Assembly: GCA_028274465.1 (NCBI GenBank)
Contig: CM051456.1
Coordinates: forward strand, 108,553,397 to 108,617,396
Origin: Plantago ovata
Lineage: Eukaryota; Streptophyta; Magnoliopsida; Lamiales; Plantaginaceae
Direction: 5' to 3'
DNA length: 64,000 bases
A program made the position numbers and the translations under genes. The stretch's first letter is position 1; the number at the start of each line of letters is the position of its first letter. Under the pieces are notes generated by a model, which was given only the letters and a program-made list of their open reading frames with translations, searched no databases and was not told the origin of the DNA. Positions 46,944 to 58,271 of this stretch are shown here, one piece after another.

Positions 46944-47878
46944 TTTAATTAAGGGTAAATATCATATGGTACCCCTACTGGGACACCTATTTTCATCTAC
47001 CACCCCGTTAGTCCCAGAATTACATATAGCCCCATTTTCCTCATTTTGTGTTGACAAAAAAATACGGCACTGTTCATTCCAGTTCATCCAAACGCGGTCT
47101 TAGCTCCAAAAAACAAAAATTAAATTTTAATACCCTTAACTCTTCTTATTTTTATTTTTATTTTTTCTTTTCCCATCTTCTTCTTCATCAATTCGGTACC
47201 GGAATTACCGGTACCGGCGTCGTAGCAGCTTCGATTTTGGGACTGTATAGCCCAAAATCGGAGTTGTAAAAGCTCCGATTTGGAGCTGTTTAAACAGCTC
47301 CAAATCGGAGCTGTACAACTCCGGATCGGAGCTGTTACAGCTCCGGTTTGGAGCTGTTAAACAGCTCCGATCCGGAGCTGTTTAACAGCTCCGGATTGGA
47401 GCTGTTTTACAGCTCCGGATCGGAGCTGTTTAACAGCTCCGGTTTGGAGTGATCGGAACTGTTTTTTTTTTTTTTTTTTTTTCTTTTTCTTTTTTTTTTT
47501 TTTAATAATTTAGGACTATATTGAATTTTTTTTTATAGGGTTTGTTTTTAAATAAGTTTTTAGACCATTTTGAAATATTATAAAATTACGTGGGTTCGTT
47601 TTTAAATAAATAGTGCTAAGTTTGTAAAAATGAAAATATTTGGGTTAAAAATGTAATAAACAAAATCTCAAATTGTTTGGTCAACTTAAAAATCTAATAA
47701 TTGACTAAGGGTAAGAAAGTAATTTCAATGAATAAGTTCGCGAAAAGTCAAGTTCGTGGATCCAAATGTAATTAATTTCAACTAGTCAGGGTATGGATGT
47801 AAACTCCGGACTAAGGAGGGCCTCGATGTAATTAAAAACACTAACAGGGGTACCATATGCAAATGACCCTTTAATTAA
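46944..47878. mobile_element. Non-autonomous MULE, complete, perfect 9-bp target duplication
   Basis: Element 46953-47869 (917 bp) opens gggtaaatatcatatggtac and closes with gtaccatatgcaaatgaccc, inverted repeats sharing catatggtacccct. It is flanked by identical tttaattaa copies (46944-46952 and 47870-47878), the 9-bp duplication diagnostic of Mutator-like elements. The interior has an agtcaagttcgtgga-type subterminal box (47740-47761), a palindrome array (47263-47458) and a T-rich tract (47461-47505). No coding capacity. The perfect duplication suggests the youngest insertion of its family here. Confidence 0.92.
47263..47458. repeat. Array of GGAGCTG/CAGCTCC palindromes
   Basis: About five successive inverted-repeat units of the type ggagctgtttaacagctcc, separated by variable ggatt/gatc/ggttt linkers, with a period of about 40 bp. 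The whole block can fold into many alternative hairpins. Confidence 0.92.
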
Positions 47879-48394
47879 TTTTGTTTTCTTTGTAAGGTCA
47901 CACACTATGAATTAACCATCAAAATTGACGCATCAACACAGGTGAAATCGTCGAAATATTATTGATCGGGGACCAAACTTGGACGGAATATATTTTACTA
48001 GTAGGAAATATTTTGGGTAAGTATCCAATCCGGACTGGAATATTCCGGCCCGGGTCGAATTTTGGACCGCAATTTTTTTTTAAAAGAAGAGCAAAAAATA
48101 TACTAAATTATTATTTTTTTATGCATATTATTGTTTCACCACCATTGTCATAATACCAAGTTAAGAAAATAAAATGTCAAATGCACAAATATTCTGAAAG
48201 GTACCAAATATCATACTAATTTATTTGCTTACCGGTTCTTCTGGTCCAGGACCAGAATCTTCTGATTTTTTACCAAAACCATATTGTAAGCATTTCCCCG
48301 AAGGAAAAGCTATCCGGTCCAGGACCGAACCGGATCTACCGTTCAGTCCCCATCTATTTTCCGGTCCAGTATAAATTCTGAACACAGTTATGTT
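47879..48394. other. AT-rich spacer with hAT-like words
   Basis: Words such as ccggtccaggaccgaaccgg (near 48315) and gtccaggaccaga resemble the hAT-like MITE at 41103. A second decayed MITE is possible at about 47985-48380, but its ends were not fixed. Confidence 0.35.
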
Positions 48395-49195
48395 TAGGCC
48401 TGGGCACGGGTCGGGTTTTTACGGGTTCTGGGTAATCGGGTTTGGGTAGTCGGGTATTGGGTACCCGAAATCAGTACCCAATAATACCCGGACATTTCGG
48501 GTACCCGACTTCGGGTACCCAAACAATTTCGGGTACCCGTTGTCGGGTAACGGGTACCCGATTTTTTTTATTTTTTTTTTTCTTCTTTTCCATATTTCAT
48601 ACTGAAGTTAAATATGGCTACATGCCATTTAAGTGTATACAAGAGATCACTCCATTTACATAGAGTCACAATCATACACTCAAGTTTCAGCAAGAACATA
48701 ACAAAAACTTCTACTAATTAATTATCGTCAAGACAACCACAGGAAAATCACAATCTTTTCAAAGATTCAACAATTCCAGCAGCAAATTAAGGAAAAAAAT
48801 GTAAATTTGGTCCATAAGCAAGTGGAGTCTTTTATGACAGTAGAGAAGTGAAATACAATTCTAGAAATAAATTAAACTCTAGCGTCAAGGATTGACTTCA
48901 CTCTTCAGCGCCCCAAGATTGTTTTAGTGGAATCGCGGTAAAGACTTGAAACTTTAAAGGATCAATCATCCAAAAGTGCCGGTTTCGTCAGAAGTAAACT
49001 CTACAAGAAAAAAAGATGAGTTGTGAGTATATTTATGCATATTTATCTTTCCTTACACCTATGTAACACAATGAAGTTCTTGTTGCTGGGTGCATGCATT
49101 TAGATATCTAAAACTCATCAGATTGCATTGTAGACTCCATGGGAACAGAACAGTTTTCCCATGGAGCACAAAGGAAAAAAATAAATGCTACAAGT

Positions 49196-49350
49196 TGATT
49201 AAGCCTGCAGCAACTGCAGTACACAAGTACTGCTATATCTAGCTTTGTTCGAAACAAGTACTGCTATATCTAGCAACTGCAGTACACAAGTACTGCTATA
49301 TCTAGTTGATTAAGCCTGCAGCAACTGCAGTATACAAGTACTGCTATAGC
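49196..49350. repeat. Short tandem/interspersed duplication
   Basis: caagtactgctatatctag occurs three times, plus a fourth diverged copy. The longer unit ttgattaagcctgcagcaac appears twice (49196 and 49307). It lies in the non-coding 3' part of the hAT element. Confidence 0.85.
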
Positions 49351-49455
49351 AAGAAGTATTTGGATGAACATGCTGATAAGCTGATTAAAGAGCCACATAA
49401 CTACTAGTACTGGTAACTAAAAACAAGTGCAAATAATTAAAAACAGAAAGTTATT

Positions 49456-50775
49456 TCATGTACCTTTCTCAAGATTTTCTAGCTGGTCCATGTCTTCTTC
49501 AACTTTTATTTGTGTTCCATTGGGGCGCATCCAATCTTGAGCACAAATGATAGCTTGAGCCATCCTAGGGGTCAATGAGCTCCTAAAGTCATCAAGAACA
49601 CGCCCACTAGTGCTGAAAGTTGCCTCAGATGCAACCGTAGACACCGGAACTGCTAAAATATCACGGGCCATCCTAGACAAGACTGGAAACCTATGACACT
49701 CCCTTTTCCACCAATGTAACACATCAAGAGTCTCATCCTCCTCGCGTTCCTCACTCAAGTACCTATCCAACTCAGTTTTGACTTGTTTTTTTCCTTTTTC
49801 TCTTTTACGTGACTCCACATAGTCATCCTCTTCCTCATCCGATGAATCATCATCATCACTTGCACCACGAGATGTACTGCAAACTAATGGACTTGGCATT
49901 TGTGGAGTTCTCTCGCCATACAACCTCTTATACTCTACAAATAATTCATGGAACCCACTTCTCACTTTATCTAAAAAGGAAGTTTCTGTACTTGGGCTAT
50001 CAAATAAATCATCATCATCATTGCCAACATCGTCATTTGGGTACATTTGCTTAAATCTCCACACTATGCAATCCCACTTTCTTCGTGGATCAAGGATCAC
50101 CGTGAAGTATATCAGAAAATTCATATTTTGCACAGGCCCCCAATATTTATCATACTTCAACTTCATTTTAGAAGCCATAGTTGCCAATTGTTCATCATCA
50201 CCACCTATCCACTTATTAAGAAACTGATCAGCATTATATAATTCCTTAAATACAAGATTGGAGGTAACGTACTTGGAGCCCGAAACACGCAAAGTGAGCT
50301 TGTAAAATGGCTTCAGATAAATCATCAAGAATTTGGCTCTTTCCCAGTCATCCGCTGTAGGAACATCAGCACCAAGATCAGTTTTGTAGTAACGGTCTTC
50401 AAGCTCAAATGCCTCAAATACCTTTCTATGTGCCACAGCAGCACGTAGCATCAAGTACGTAGAATTCCATCTCGTTTTCACATCATAACAAAGCATCTTT
50501 TTTGTGTTCAACTTCTCACGTTTTGCCCGATCACAAAACTTCTTATATCTAGTAGGTGAGTTCCTAACATAATAAACAGCTGCTCTAATGTGATTAATAG
50601 CAGATGCTTCTTCTGGACCAGTCAATCCATCCCTAACCACTAGATTTATGATATGAGCGACACACCGCATATGAATATGCTTACCTTGTAAAATACTAGT
50701 ACTGCTTCTTTCACAAAACTTTCTCCTCAAATGATAAATGAGCCCACTGTTTGCAGAAGCATTGTCAACTGTCAC
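49456..50775 (-). pseudogene. hAT transposase, C-terminal 439 codons open
   Basis: The open frame starts in TVDNASANSGL, a conserved hAT catalytic-region motif, then MRCVAHIINLVVRDGL, YDVKTRWNSTYLML (near residue 100), AKFLMIYLKPFYKLTLRVSG, ILDPRRKWDCIVWRF, an acidic insertion (DDDDSSDEEEDD), and the C-terminal dimerisation domain (LDVLHWWK, FPVLSRMARDILAVPVSTVA, SEATFSTSGRVLDDFRSSLT). This matches RICESLEEPER/zinc-finger-BED hAT proteins, which are usually near 650-750 aa, so the first 250 or so residues with the BED finger are missing. A stop lies a few codons upstream and no N-terminal exon was found up to 51380. Long open frame despite truncation means either recent truncation or a domesticated remnant; the first is simpler. 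Confidence 0.85.
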
Positions 50776-50787
50776 ATAACTTATGTT

Positions 50788-51387
50788 GATGGTTGCATTA
50801 TGCTATAGTTTCTAACTTTCTATAGAAGTATTTTTCATAGTTTGCTTCCACGTTGTTTGTACTCATCTTATGCTCATTCTCAGGTCACCTGCCCTCTTAG
50901 TCGCTCATTAACTTTACAATCTTAGTCCGTGTACGTATTACTTATTAGCTTCATGATCTTTACCCATTGTTTGTGCCCGAGATTAGTAAAGCGAATTAGG
51001 TGACCTACACTCTAAAATATAAATGCAAAGGGTTGGTACAAAGATTGCAGTTCAATGACTTGTGACCCCATAAAATTATGCGCGCTAATACAAGGGTTAT
51101 TCTCTGCTAATTAATGCAATACTATTTCATGACATTGACAGCGATGTGCCGTAGCATGGTACCACATGAGATAGCAAGAAACATTAAACATTCCCCGAGT
51201 TTCTAAAATGGCAAAGATGAATTTTGACTGAGCTTGATGCATATATTACAGGCAAGAATCAGTTCCAAACTACAACCAGAAAGCTTTCAATCAACGTTTA
51301 AGTTTTTTGAAGCCCTTTTCAAAAGCTTCAAAGCACACACAAGACATTCATAAGAAAACACTTACAACAAACTAACACCATATTCAC
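50788..51387. other. Spacer and 3' UTR of the REF/SRPP gene
   Basis: No gene seen. Roughly 51250-51387 probably holds the 3' UTR of the minus-strand gene. Confidence 0.4.
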
Positions 51388-52656
51388 CTACTCTTTGTCA
51401 GAATCACTATCACTCGAACTCCTATCATCGTCTTTCTTACTCTTGGCAGATTCTACCTGTTTATAAGCCTTGCTTATATCCTCCACAGGAACTAATGGGA
51501 CATAACTGAACAAACTGTTTCCTTTAACAGCCAAGTCCATAACAAACTTATTGTACTTCTCCGACCAGTGAACTGCAGTTGGAACGGCCATTTGAGACAC
51601 ACTGTGTATAGCCGGATACTGATTCACTTTGTACCACACCACAGCGAACTGAGTAATAGCCATATGCTTGGACATTGCACCAGCATGGGAAATTGCAGCC
51701 CGTGGACCAGCAACCTTTACTTCCTCAGCCAACTCTTGTGCTACATGTAAAGACTTCTGCGCAACTAATTTGGAAATGTCCATGGCTTTCCTAGCAGCAC
51801 GTGGAGCATGCTCCGCAAACTGGTGAATCCCCTCATCGACCTAACACGAAAACTTTATTCTGTTAGATTAACTGTTCTATCTTTTCTCCAATGCTGGTAC
51901 ACTTGTGTTCAATTAGTATAGTCAGACTATCTGAATCCGCTTCAAAGCGATACAAATTACAAAACCATATGCTCTCATAAGATAGCTAAAAATATGACAA
52001 TCAGATTCATATACACACGCAAACAATAATCCTTGTTCCTTACTGCAACTGCATATGCACTTTTGATTGGATCGGCAAATTCGATTCCTTAGAATTGACG
52101 GTGAGCAATACACCATGTGATATGTTAATTAACCAACAACTGAGCTACTACATAACTAAAATGATTCTAACATTTAATCCGTTAAGCTACACAGAGACAG
52201 TGCAAATCAGATGCATAAAACAGTAATTAATAAATCCGATCACAAAAAAATACATTTCAAAATTCAAAAACAATAACAGAAAAGGTAAAATCACCTTATT
52301 GTCGAGAAAAACAAGGAGATCAGAAGGAACGCCCTTCAACAATTCGTACACAGGACCGACAACGGAGTTAACAGCATTTTCAACCGATTCAACTTTGGGT
52401 TTGAGAGAACCGGAGCTTTGTTTGGCGTTGTAGTACAGATTCGACACCAAAACGACAGCGTTTACCGCTATGAATCTGACGAACCCTAGGCGCTTCAGCT
52501 GGACATCATTACCTCCAGCCTCAACCTAATTCAAATCAGGAAAAAAGTAAAAAATTAATAAAAGTTTCATTAGATCAAATGGAAATGAAATTGAGAGTAT
52601 GAAATATGCACAAATGGAGATTATCGGAGATGATTAATCACCTGAGATGAAGCCAT
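51388..52656 (-). CDS. REF/SRPP-like protein (At1g67360-like), 232 aa
   Basis: Exons 52656-52642, 52525-52295 and 51840-51388 (15, 231 and 453 nt, all in phase, GT...AG introns) encode 232 aa: MASSQ|VEAGGNDVQLKRLGFVRF..., then VVLVSNLYYNAKQSSGSLKP, VVGPVYELLKGVPSDLLVFL, KVDEGIHQFAEHAPRAARKA, VWYKVNQYPAIHSVSQMAVP and the acidic serine tail SSSDSDSDKE. This is the full rubber elongation factor/small rubber particle protein family fold. In non-rubber plants members coat lipid droplets and are stress-induced; they have no enzymatic motif. The very small first coding exon is reached only by splicing, and its ATG is 100 bp downstream of a TATA box. The gene looks intact. The family call is strong; orthology to At1g67360 rests on memory and gene order. 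Confidence 0.93.
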
Positions 52657-52754
52657 ACGAGACGATTTGTTATCCTCTGGTTTGATCTTTTTCTGTTGGC
52701 GTTGTGAGCGAAGTGTGGAATAATGTAACTGTGAAGAGAAATATAACTTTTTTT

Positions 52755-52827
52755 TTATATATATAATCGTACATTAATGGCAATATCGGGAATCGGAGAT
52801 GTGACGGTTCAGCTGGTGCCACGTGTC
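52755..52827 (-). promoter_or_regulatory. TATA box and G-box/ABRE of the REF/SRPP gene
   Basis: tatatataaa (minus strand, about 52766-52755) lies about 100 bp upstream of the ATG. The sequence gccacgtgtc (52818-52827) contains a CACGTG core with an ACGTGTC abscisic-acid-response element, about 55 bp further upstream. This fits stress or abscisic-acid induction known for the family; induction here is inferred. Confidence 0.6.
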
Positions 52828-53108
52828 ATACACGTATAGGAATTTATTGATTATTGTTTTTATATTATATATGATGATCTGAGGATGATTCCATTTTGCG
52901 GGACCTCGTCGATCGGTTCAAGGAGAAACCGAGAAAGGACCAGTTCTACTGGGCTGGGTAGAGGAAAGTAGTAGAAGATTCGCGAGTGGGCTACTGGGCT
53001 TAGTATCAAATTTATTACTCTTTGGTTTCCTCTAAAGTTAAGTTTTCTGTTTTCTATTATCATAATAATTTTAAAGCATAACATCAATCTCACAAAAAAT
53101 AATCTCTA

Positions 53109-53348
53109 TCTCTCCCCGTAAAAATTATAAAGTTTTCAATCAACAACTTTCAACTTTGACCCCCGATTACTCTTAAACTATAATGTTAAATATTTAATAA
53201 AATTATATTATGAAAATTTACGTTTTATATTTTCATAATATGATTTCGTCAAATACGTTATCATTATACTTAAGAGTAATCAGGAGTCAAAGTTGAAAAC
53301 TGTTGACCAAAAAATCAAAGTGTGTAAATTACAGTGGGACGGAGGGAG
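53109..53348. mobile_element. Stowaway-like MITE with TA target duplication
   Basis: The right end cagtgggacggagggag and the diverged left end tctctccccgtaaaaattat are inverted, flanked by TA (53107-53108 and 53349-53350). Inner arms pair (caactttcaactttgacccc / gagtcaaagttgaaaactg). 240 bp. Confidence 0.82.
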
Positions 53349-54278
53349 TAAATTTTTTATAAATAGTGGTTTTATATGCATAATGTATTAAAGTCCAAAT
53401 TTGTAACCCTCACACTTTTTTTTGAACTTTTCTTATTTTTAATTAGTTTTTAAAAATTAATAAAAAATAGTAAAAATGAAACTTTAGAGGGAACAAAGGG
53501 AGTATTTGATTATTATACTTTTTTTTCCCACGACAATTCACTCATTTTATGTATAAATGAAGTTATTTCACATTTAAAAATATTATTTTGTACACTATTT
53601 TACAATTTTATCACTACTTTATATATTTTAACAACTCAATTTCAATTAAAAATTTTAACATGCCTCCCTAAATTTATATTACTTTAATATTTCTTCTTTA
53701 ATTGTGTACTAACTCAATAGCACAAAATCAACTAGAATTACAGTCATCGCTCAGATCCGAACCTCAAAACACAAATTCAACTATAATTATAGTCCTCGCT
53801 AAGATCCAAAGCTCAAAACAAGAAAGTAGAAACAGACGGTGAGAAAGGAGATAGCTCACCATAATTCTAGAAGCTAGAGTATCAGAGAGAAAATCAAAAT
53901 GAAACTTTTGAATTCGCTGAACATAGTACGAAAATGAAGTGGGCGGGGAGAAAGAGGTTTAGTCCTATAGGTATATATAGGCGTATAATTTGGTTAGAAG
54001 AAGATTTAAAGAGTTGGGATTAACACTGATTTAAAAAATTTAGAGTTAAACATGTTATATGTAAGTAACGGGTGATGTTATCCGAGTTGAGTAATATCGA
54101 GTTCGAACATTCAAGCCAAGTCGGGCTCATTAGGAAAACAAATAGAGTATAATTTTAGGCTCAATCTCGAGCCATATTTTTTGCACTCCAGCTTGATTCA
54201 TTCGGCTCAAATGAGCTCAGGCTTGAGCCAAACTTGAACCGAGCTCAAACATAACTAATGATAAAGAATGACAAAATA
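53349..54278. other. Intergenic with repeat scraps
   Basis: No gene. 53390-53505 ends gaacaaagggagta, a possible MITE end. 54080-54250 is rich in gagctc/gagcc words typical of decayed plant repeats. Confidence 0.4.
53717..53822. repeat. 49-bp tandem duplication
   Basis: Two adjacent units beginning cacaaaatcaactagaatta and cacaaattcaactataatta, both ending cctcaaaa/gctcaaaa, about 80% alike. Confidence 0.7.
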
Positions 54279-54552
54279 CTCCCTCCTATCTAAATTAATT
54301 CACGTTTTAGAAAAATTTCTATTTCACAATACTTGACGTTTTAGACTTCTTGATAACTATTAATAGCCTTGTCCCTATATTTGTTACAATTACCAAAGCA
54401 TTTTATACTATTAATAGGTATTTTTTAGTTAAGATAACATTTTATATACTATTAATAGGTGTATATAGTCTACTTGATTGCCTAGAAAATTGGAAACTTT
54501 GTTTTCTTAATTTGTATACAAATCCTAGAACGTCAATTAATTTAGATAGGAG
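54279..54552. mobile_element. MITE with TA target duplication, second Stowaway-type family
   Basis: The left end ctccctcctatctaaattaa and the right end ttaatttagataggag are inverted, with acg(tt) words continuing the match. TA flanks lie at 54277-54278 and 54553-54554. 274 bp. Its interior differs from the copies at 7060 and 53109. Confidence 0.85.
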
Positions 54553-55167
54553 TAGACAATAAATTCGTGATTAGTGTGACAAATATTATCAAACCAACAA
54601 TGATATGATATGGATATACATTACAAGCCTTAACTGAGTATCATCGAGTCAAACTATGCCCGGGTCATTAGTAAGACACCTTAAAAAAGACTCAAAACTT
54701 TCGAATCGAGCGAGTTAAGCCAAGGCATTGGTAACTCTCACTCGCATAACAGTATGACACTATTACTAAGTTTACTCGATGTATAAATAATAGAGAATGA
54801 CAGATAAAGCAAATCAAGTAGCTTAAACTAAGAAATGAACGAACGGGGAGTAACTAACATGAAAGTTCATTTTGCTGAAATCACCACAAATCAGACAAAC
54901 ACATACTCCACTAACACAAGTTTCTTTTACTAAAATCGCTTAAAAATGAACCCTCGACAGTACAACTTATTGAATTCAAATCTGAAACCTGAGATGGTCA
55001 GAGTTGATATAAATTAACATAATCCAGCTGATGTTACAATTCAAAGACCTAAACTAAATAAGGAAACATAAAACCAGAATTTCAATAGGGCCTAAAACTG
55101 GTACGGTCTCACTTTCTGTACCACCAACTTCAGAGTCCAAGTCTCAGTAGGTTACTCCCATGACCCA
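54553..55167. other. Intergenic and 3' UTR of the phosphatase gene
   Basis: No further gene seen. The part adjoining 55168 should be the 3' UTR of the minus-strand phosphatase gene. Confidence 0.4.
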
Positions 55168-58100
55168 TCACAGGTAGCCAAGAGGACAAACTGCTGCTTG
55201 TATTTTCTCTCGGAGATTGTATTTCTGGGCTATAAAGGGCCTTACATCTTCAACTCCTAGTAGTGTTTCCAGAAAGGGAAGTAACGATAGCAGTTCTGTA
55301 TCAGCAAGATCATCAAACCAGCTTTCAATAGGAATCCCATTGTCCACTTGGAAGCCAAAAGCCTGAAAGGAAACACCATATGCAATAGCTTAAATGCCAG
55401 GTCTACAGGTTTCATGTAATATGTGCAATTGAAAAACAATCAGGTCATGGAAACTGGAAAGATAGGGGGGTGAACAAAGAAAGAAAAAGAAAACTCTAGC
55501 CATACTTTCAAAAAATCTGCCCCAAAAGCCCTTACCAAATTTAGAAGTTTTCCGATATTTCAGGAAAGAGTCTTCATGTGGAGTTCCAAAAGCCAAGAGC
55601 AAATTAACCAAACAATAGTATTCAATGCAATAAAAACTGCATAGAAGGGGTTGGTATTTACACACAGGGGGAGCGCTTGCATTTTACACAAGATACACAT
55701 AGCATACCAACTTGAGCAACATCATGGAGATTTTACAGTCCCAATGAGCAAACTAGAAACACCTAGGAGTATGTGCTTAGAGTATACACATGAATAGCTA
55801 TTCATGCATGCAGATGCAGTAAACTGAAATACAGAAATTTTCTAAAGCATACAGAAGATAGTTCACCTGAGGAGAATTGTCAATTATAATGACACGGGAC
55901 AAATCACGGCCCAGAACTGAGAGATCTTTTAGGTAATTATTATCGACAACAACACACGACTCACGAAAAAGCCGATGACGAAAGATTTTCCTCTTTGGGT
56001 CCAGAACATTCAGGAGCTGCTCGGCATATATGCTTTGACTGGCTGTAAATATAATAATCTCAAAGAATCCAGCTACTCTCTCCAAGAACTCACTTAGATG
56101 AGGGCGGCATCGAACATAGACTGTGTGATCCGTCAAGTTCAAATTAACAGAGAACGTGAAGTCTGCATTATCACAGGGCTCAAGGGTAGAGTGCACCAAG
56201 GTTTCTGCCAACAGGTGATTATTTAAAAAAATAATAAATAAATAAGAAAAACACAAAGAATCTTATTTTCATAACACAATCCACGAAGTTGAGAATATGA
56301 TGAGTTAATACTAGAGGGTAATGCATAAAGACTTTGTTTTATTGCCGAGTGTGATGACATCTGTTTTTTAAGTAAAGTGTAAAAGATCAGTTACTAGTTT
56401 TTGTTGCACATAATACCTTGTGGTTCTTAAAACTCCAGCATCAAACTTTTCAAAAAATTTGAAACGGAGGTGCAGAGGAAGAATTTAAAAAATAAATATA
56501 CGTATTTGTAAAGAAAGGGACTCTCACATGGATATTTGCAGTAAGTAAACAGGGGGATAACTCAAGTTTGTATGCATCATACGGGATTTATGATACTCTC
56601 TCAGCTGTCAAGCCTTAACAGAGGAGACCTCATTGGCTAACATGCAGGAGAAGAAAGAGCTGTAAAAATATTTACCATCCAAGTCCAGAACTAAAGTGGT
56701 TGACGGACAGCTTCTTGTTTGTTTGGGCAACAAAACAGACCGAAATGTGGGGACCACCGATGACAACTCAGGTAAATTCTTTATAAAAAGGTATGGGTCA
56801 AAATCATCAAATTCTTCACAATCATCATCCTCATGACAAGCATCTGACGCACTGTCTTGATTGGTCTCATCAGCACACTCCAGGTTTGAATTCCTCATCG
56901 AGAGATATATTGCTGAAGCTTCAGGTGACAAGGTACCAGCACCTAATATTTTTGCATGACAGCATTGTCAGCTGAGTTAGTACTGGAAATTGAAAGAGAC
57001 AAAATCATGTCTGTTGGGAGAAAATAATGGTTCTGAGTTATACCAGGGCAATCCGTTTGCATGTTCTCTGTCCCGTGGTCACTGCAATGTTGATTTTCAA
57101 CGAGAAATAACTCGTAGAAGTCTAATACGTAGATTGAGCAACAGGACCATGTACATAAAAGATATAGTTAATGAACACATCTTGAAATCTCACATGAAGA
57201 AAAATAGAAGCAAACAATTCTCAAGTATACCCTTGCTTGAAAGATCTGTTTCAGTACTCCGGGTAGTGTGAAATGTTGGAGAGAATATGGTACCCGTGAC
57301 AGAATCATTGTTCTCATCGCCATGTCCCTAAGATATGAAAAACCAATCAAACAAAGATCTAGTCAAAAGCATATGAGTGAATCCCAAAGTTATATGCAAA
57401 ACAGCTAGTTTGTGGCAAGGCAGAAATCAATAGGGCCATATAACAGAGAGCCAACACACACACACACACACAAAAATAAAAAACAGTATTGTATATGTTG
57501 CACTTGATTACCTTATTGTTAACATGAGATGTATCGGAATCATGTTGTGCATCACGGCCCAAACACATATTGGAAATATCAGAATCCACTAATCTGAATT
57601 TAGAATCCAATTCTGATCCATCAATTGGCTCTTCAATTGCCTTGGCAGGAGTATTAACTGACATTTTCAACAAGAGATATAAGTCCATTTGGGAAATTAA
57701 AGTCTAAGCCAGATCAACAAATAGATCCCTATCAAATATGCACATTGAAAATTTTAATTGGAATAACTTTAAAAGAAAAGTGTCAGACGGGTAGCAGATA
57801 AACAAGCATACAAAATGCAGCCATCTGAAGGCAATAAAGACTGGATTAAAATTGTGAACCATTACCAGGAAACAATAAAAACAGTTTTGGTTTCTCCTTG
57901 CACTTATATGAAAACTACTTGTAATCTCTATACTCAGCAAAACACTTTCTTTAGTTTAATAAACTTATTGCCTGATTTTCCCGAAACACTGTGAAACGTA
58001 TTTGCAAGAATCCTAAAACATTTCCATTCTTCAATAACCCAAAACACAACTTTAATCCACGATAAAAACTAATGCATGTTCTTACAAGTCAATCATAGAG

Positions 58101-58271
58101 TTCAAGGCCGAACTTACCAACTTTTTTCTTCCTGGCAGAAGATGTGATTAGCTCTGTAACTTTCTTAGTCTGTATTTGCACATTATCAACCAGCCTTTTC
58201 TGTTGCCTTAAATCCCTTGGACTGGCAACCTCTCTAGAATCTCTTCGAGTTACTTTTTTCTTCGTCGGCAT
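55168..58271 (-). CDS. CTD small phosphatase-like (SCP/NIF type, HAD superfamily; SSP4/SSP5-like), 398 aa
   Basis: Coding exons read on the minus strand: 58271-58118, 57657-57512, 57327-57231, 56942-56676, 56204-55867 and 55362-55168. Phases fit throughout and give 398 aa. The N terminus is basic ([20 protein letters not shown]), then an acidic linker ([19 protein letters not shown]). The catalytic FCP1/NIF domain (about 215-385) has the DLDET motif at 219-223, whose first aspartate is the expected phospho-acceptor, followed by [58 protein letters not shown] and [16 protein letters not shown]. Such enzymes remove phosphate from serines of the RNA polymerase II C-terminal domain, or other nuclear substrates. 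The DLDET motif is split by a phase-1 intron between D221 and E222. A 5' UTR exon ends at 58846, with an intron to 58307. The gene looks intact. Confidence 0.93.

Larger units (their letters stand above)
48395..50780 (-). mobile_element. Truncated hAT transposon (Ac/RICESLEEPER type)
   Basis: The 3' terminus (48395) reads taggcctgggcacgggtcgg, a hAT-like end, followed by subterminal copies of gggtacccg in both orientations (48455-48560). The transposase C-terminal part lies further in. The opposite end stops inside the transposase gene, just before ttatgtt (50781-50787); the flank at 48388-48394 is also ttatgtt, giving a 7-of-8 match to an 8-bp duplication. The BED zinc finger and the 5' terminus are missing. 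Confidence 0.75.

Noticed and set aside
47263-47458. CRISPR-like or operator array
   Set aside because: The repeats are inverted, variable and wholly inside a transposon with its own target duplication.
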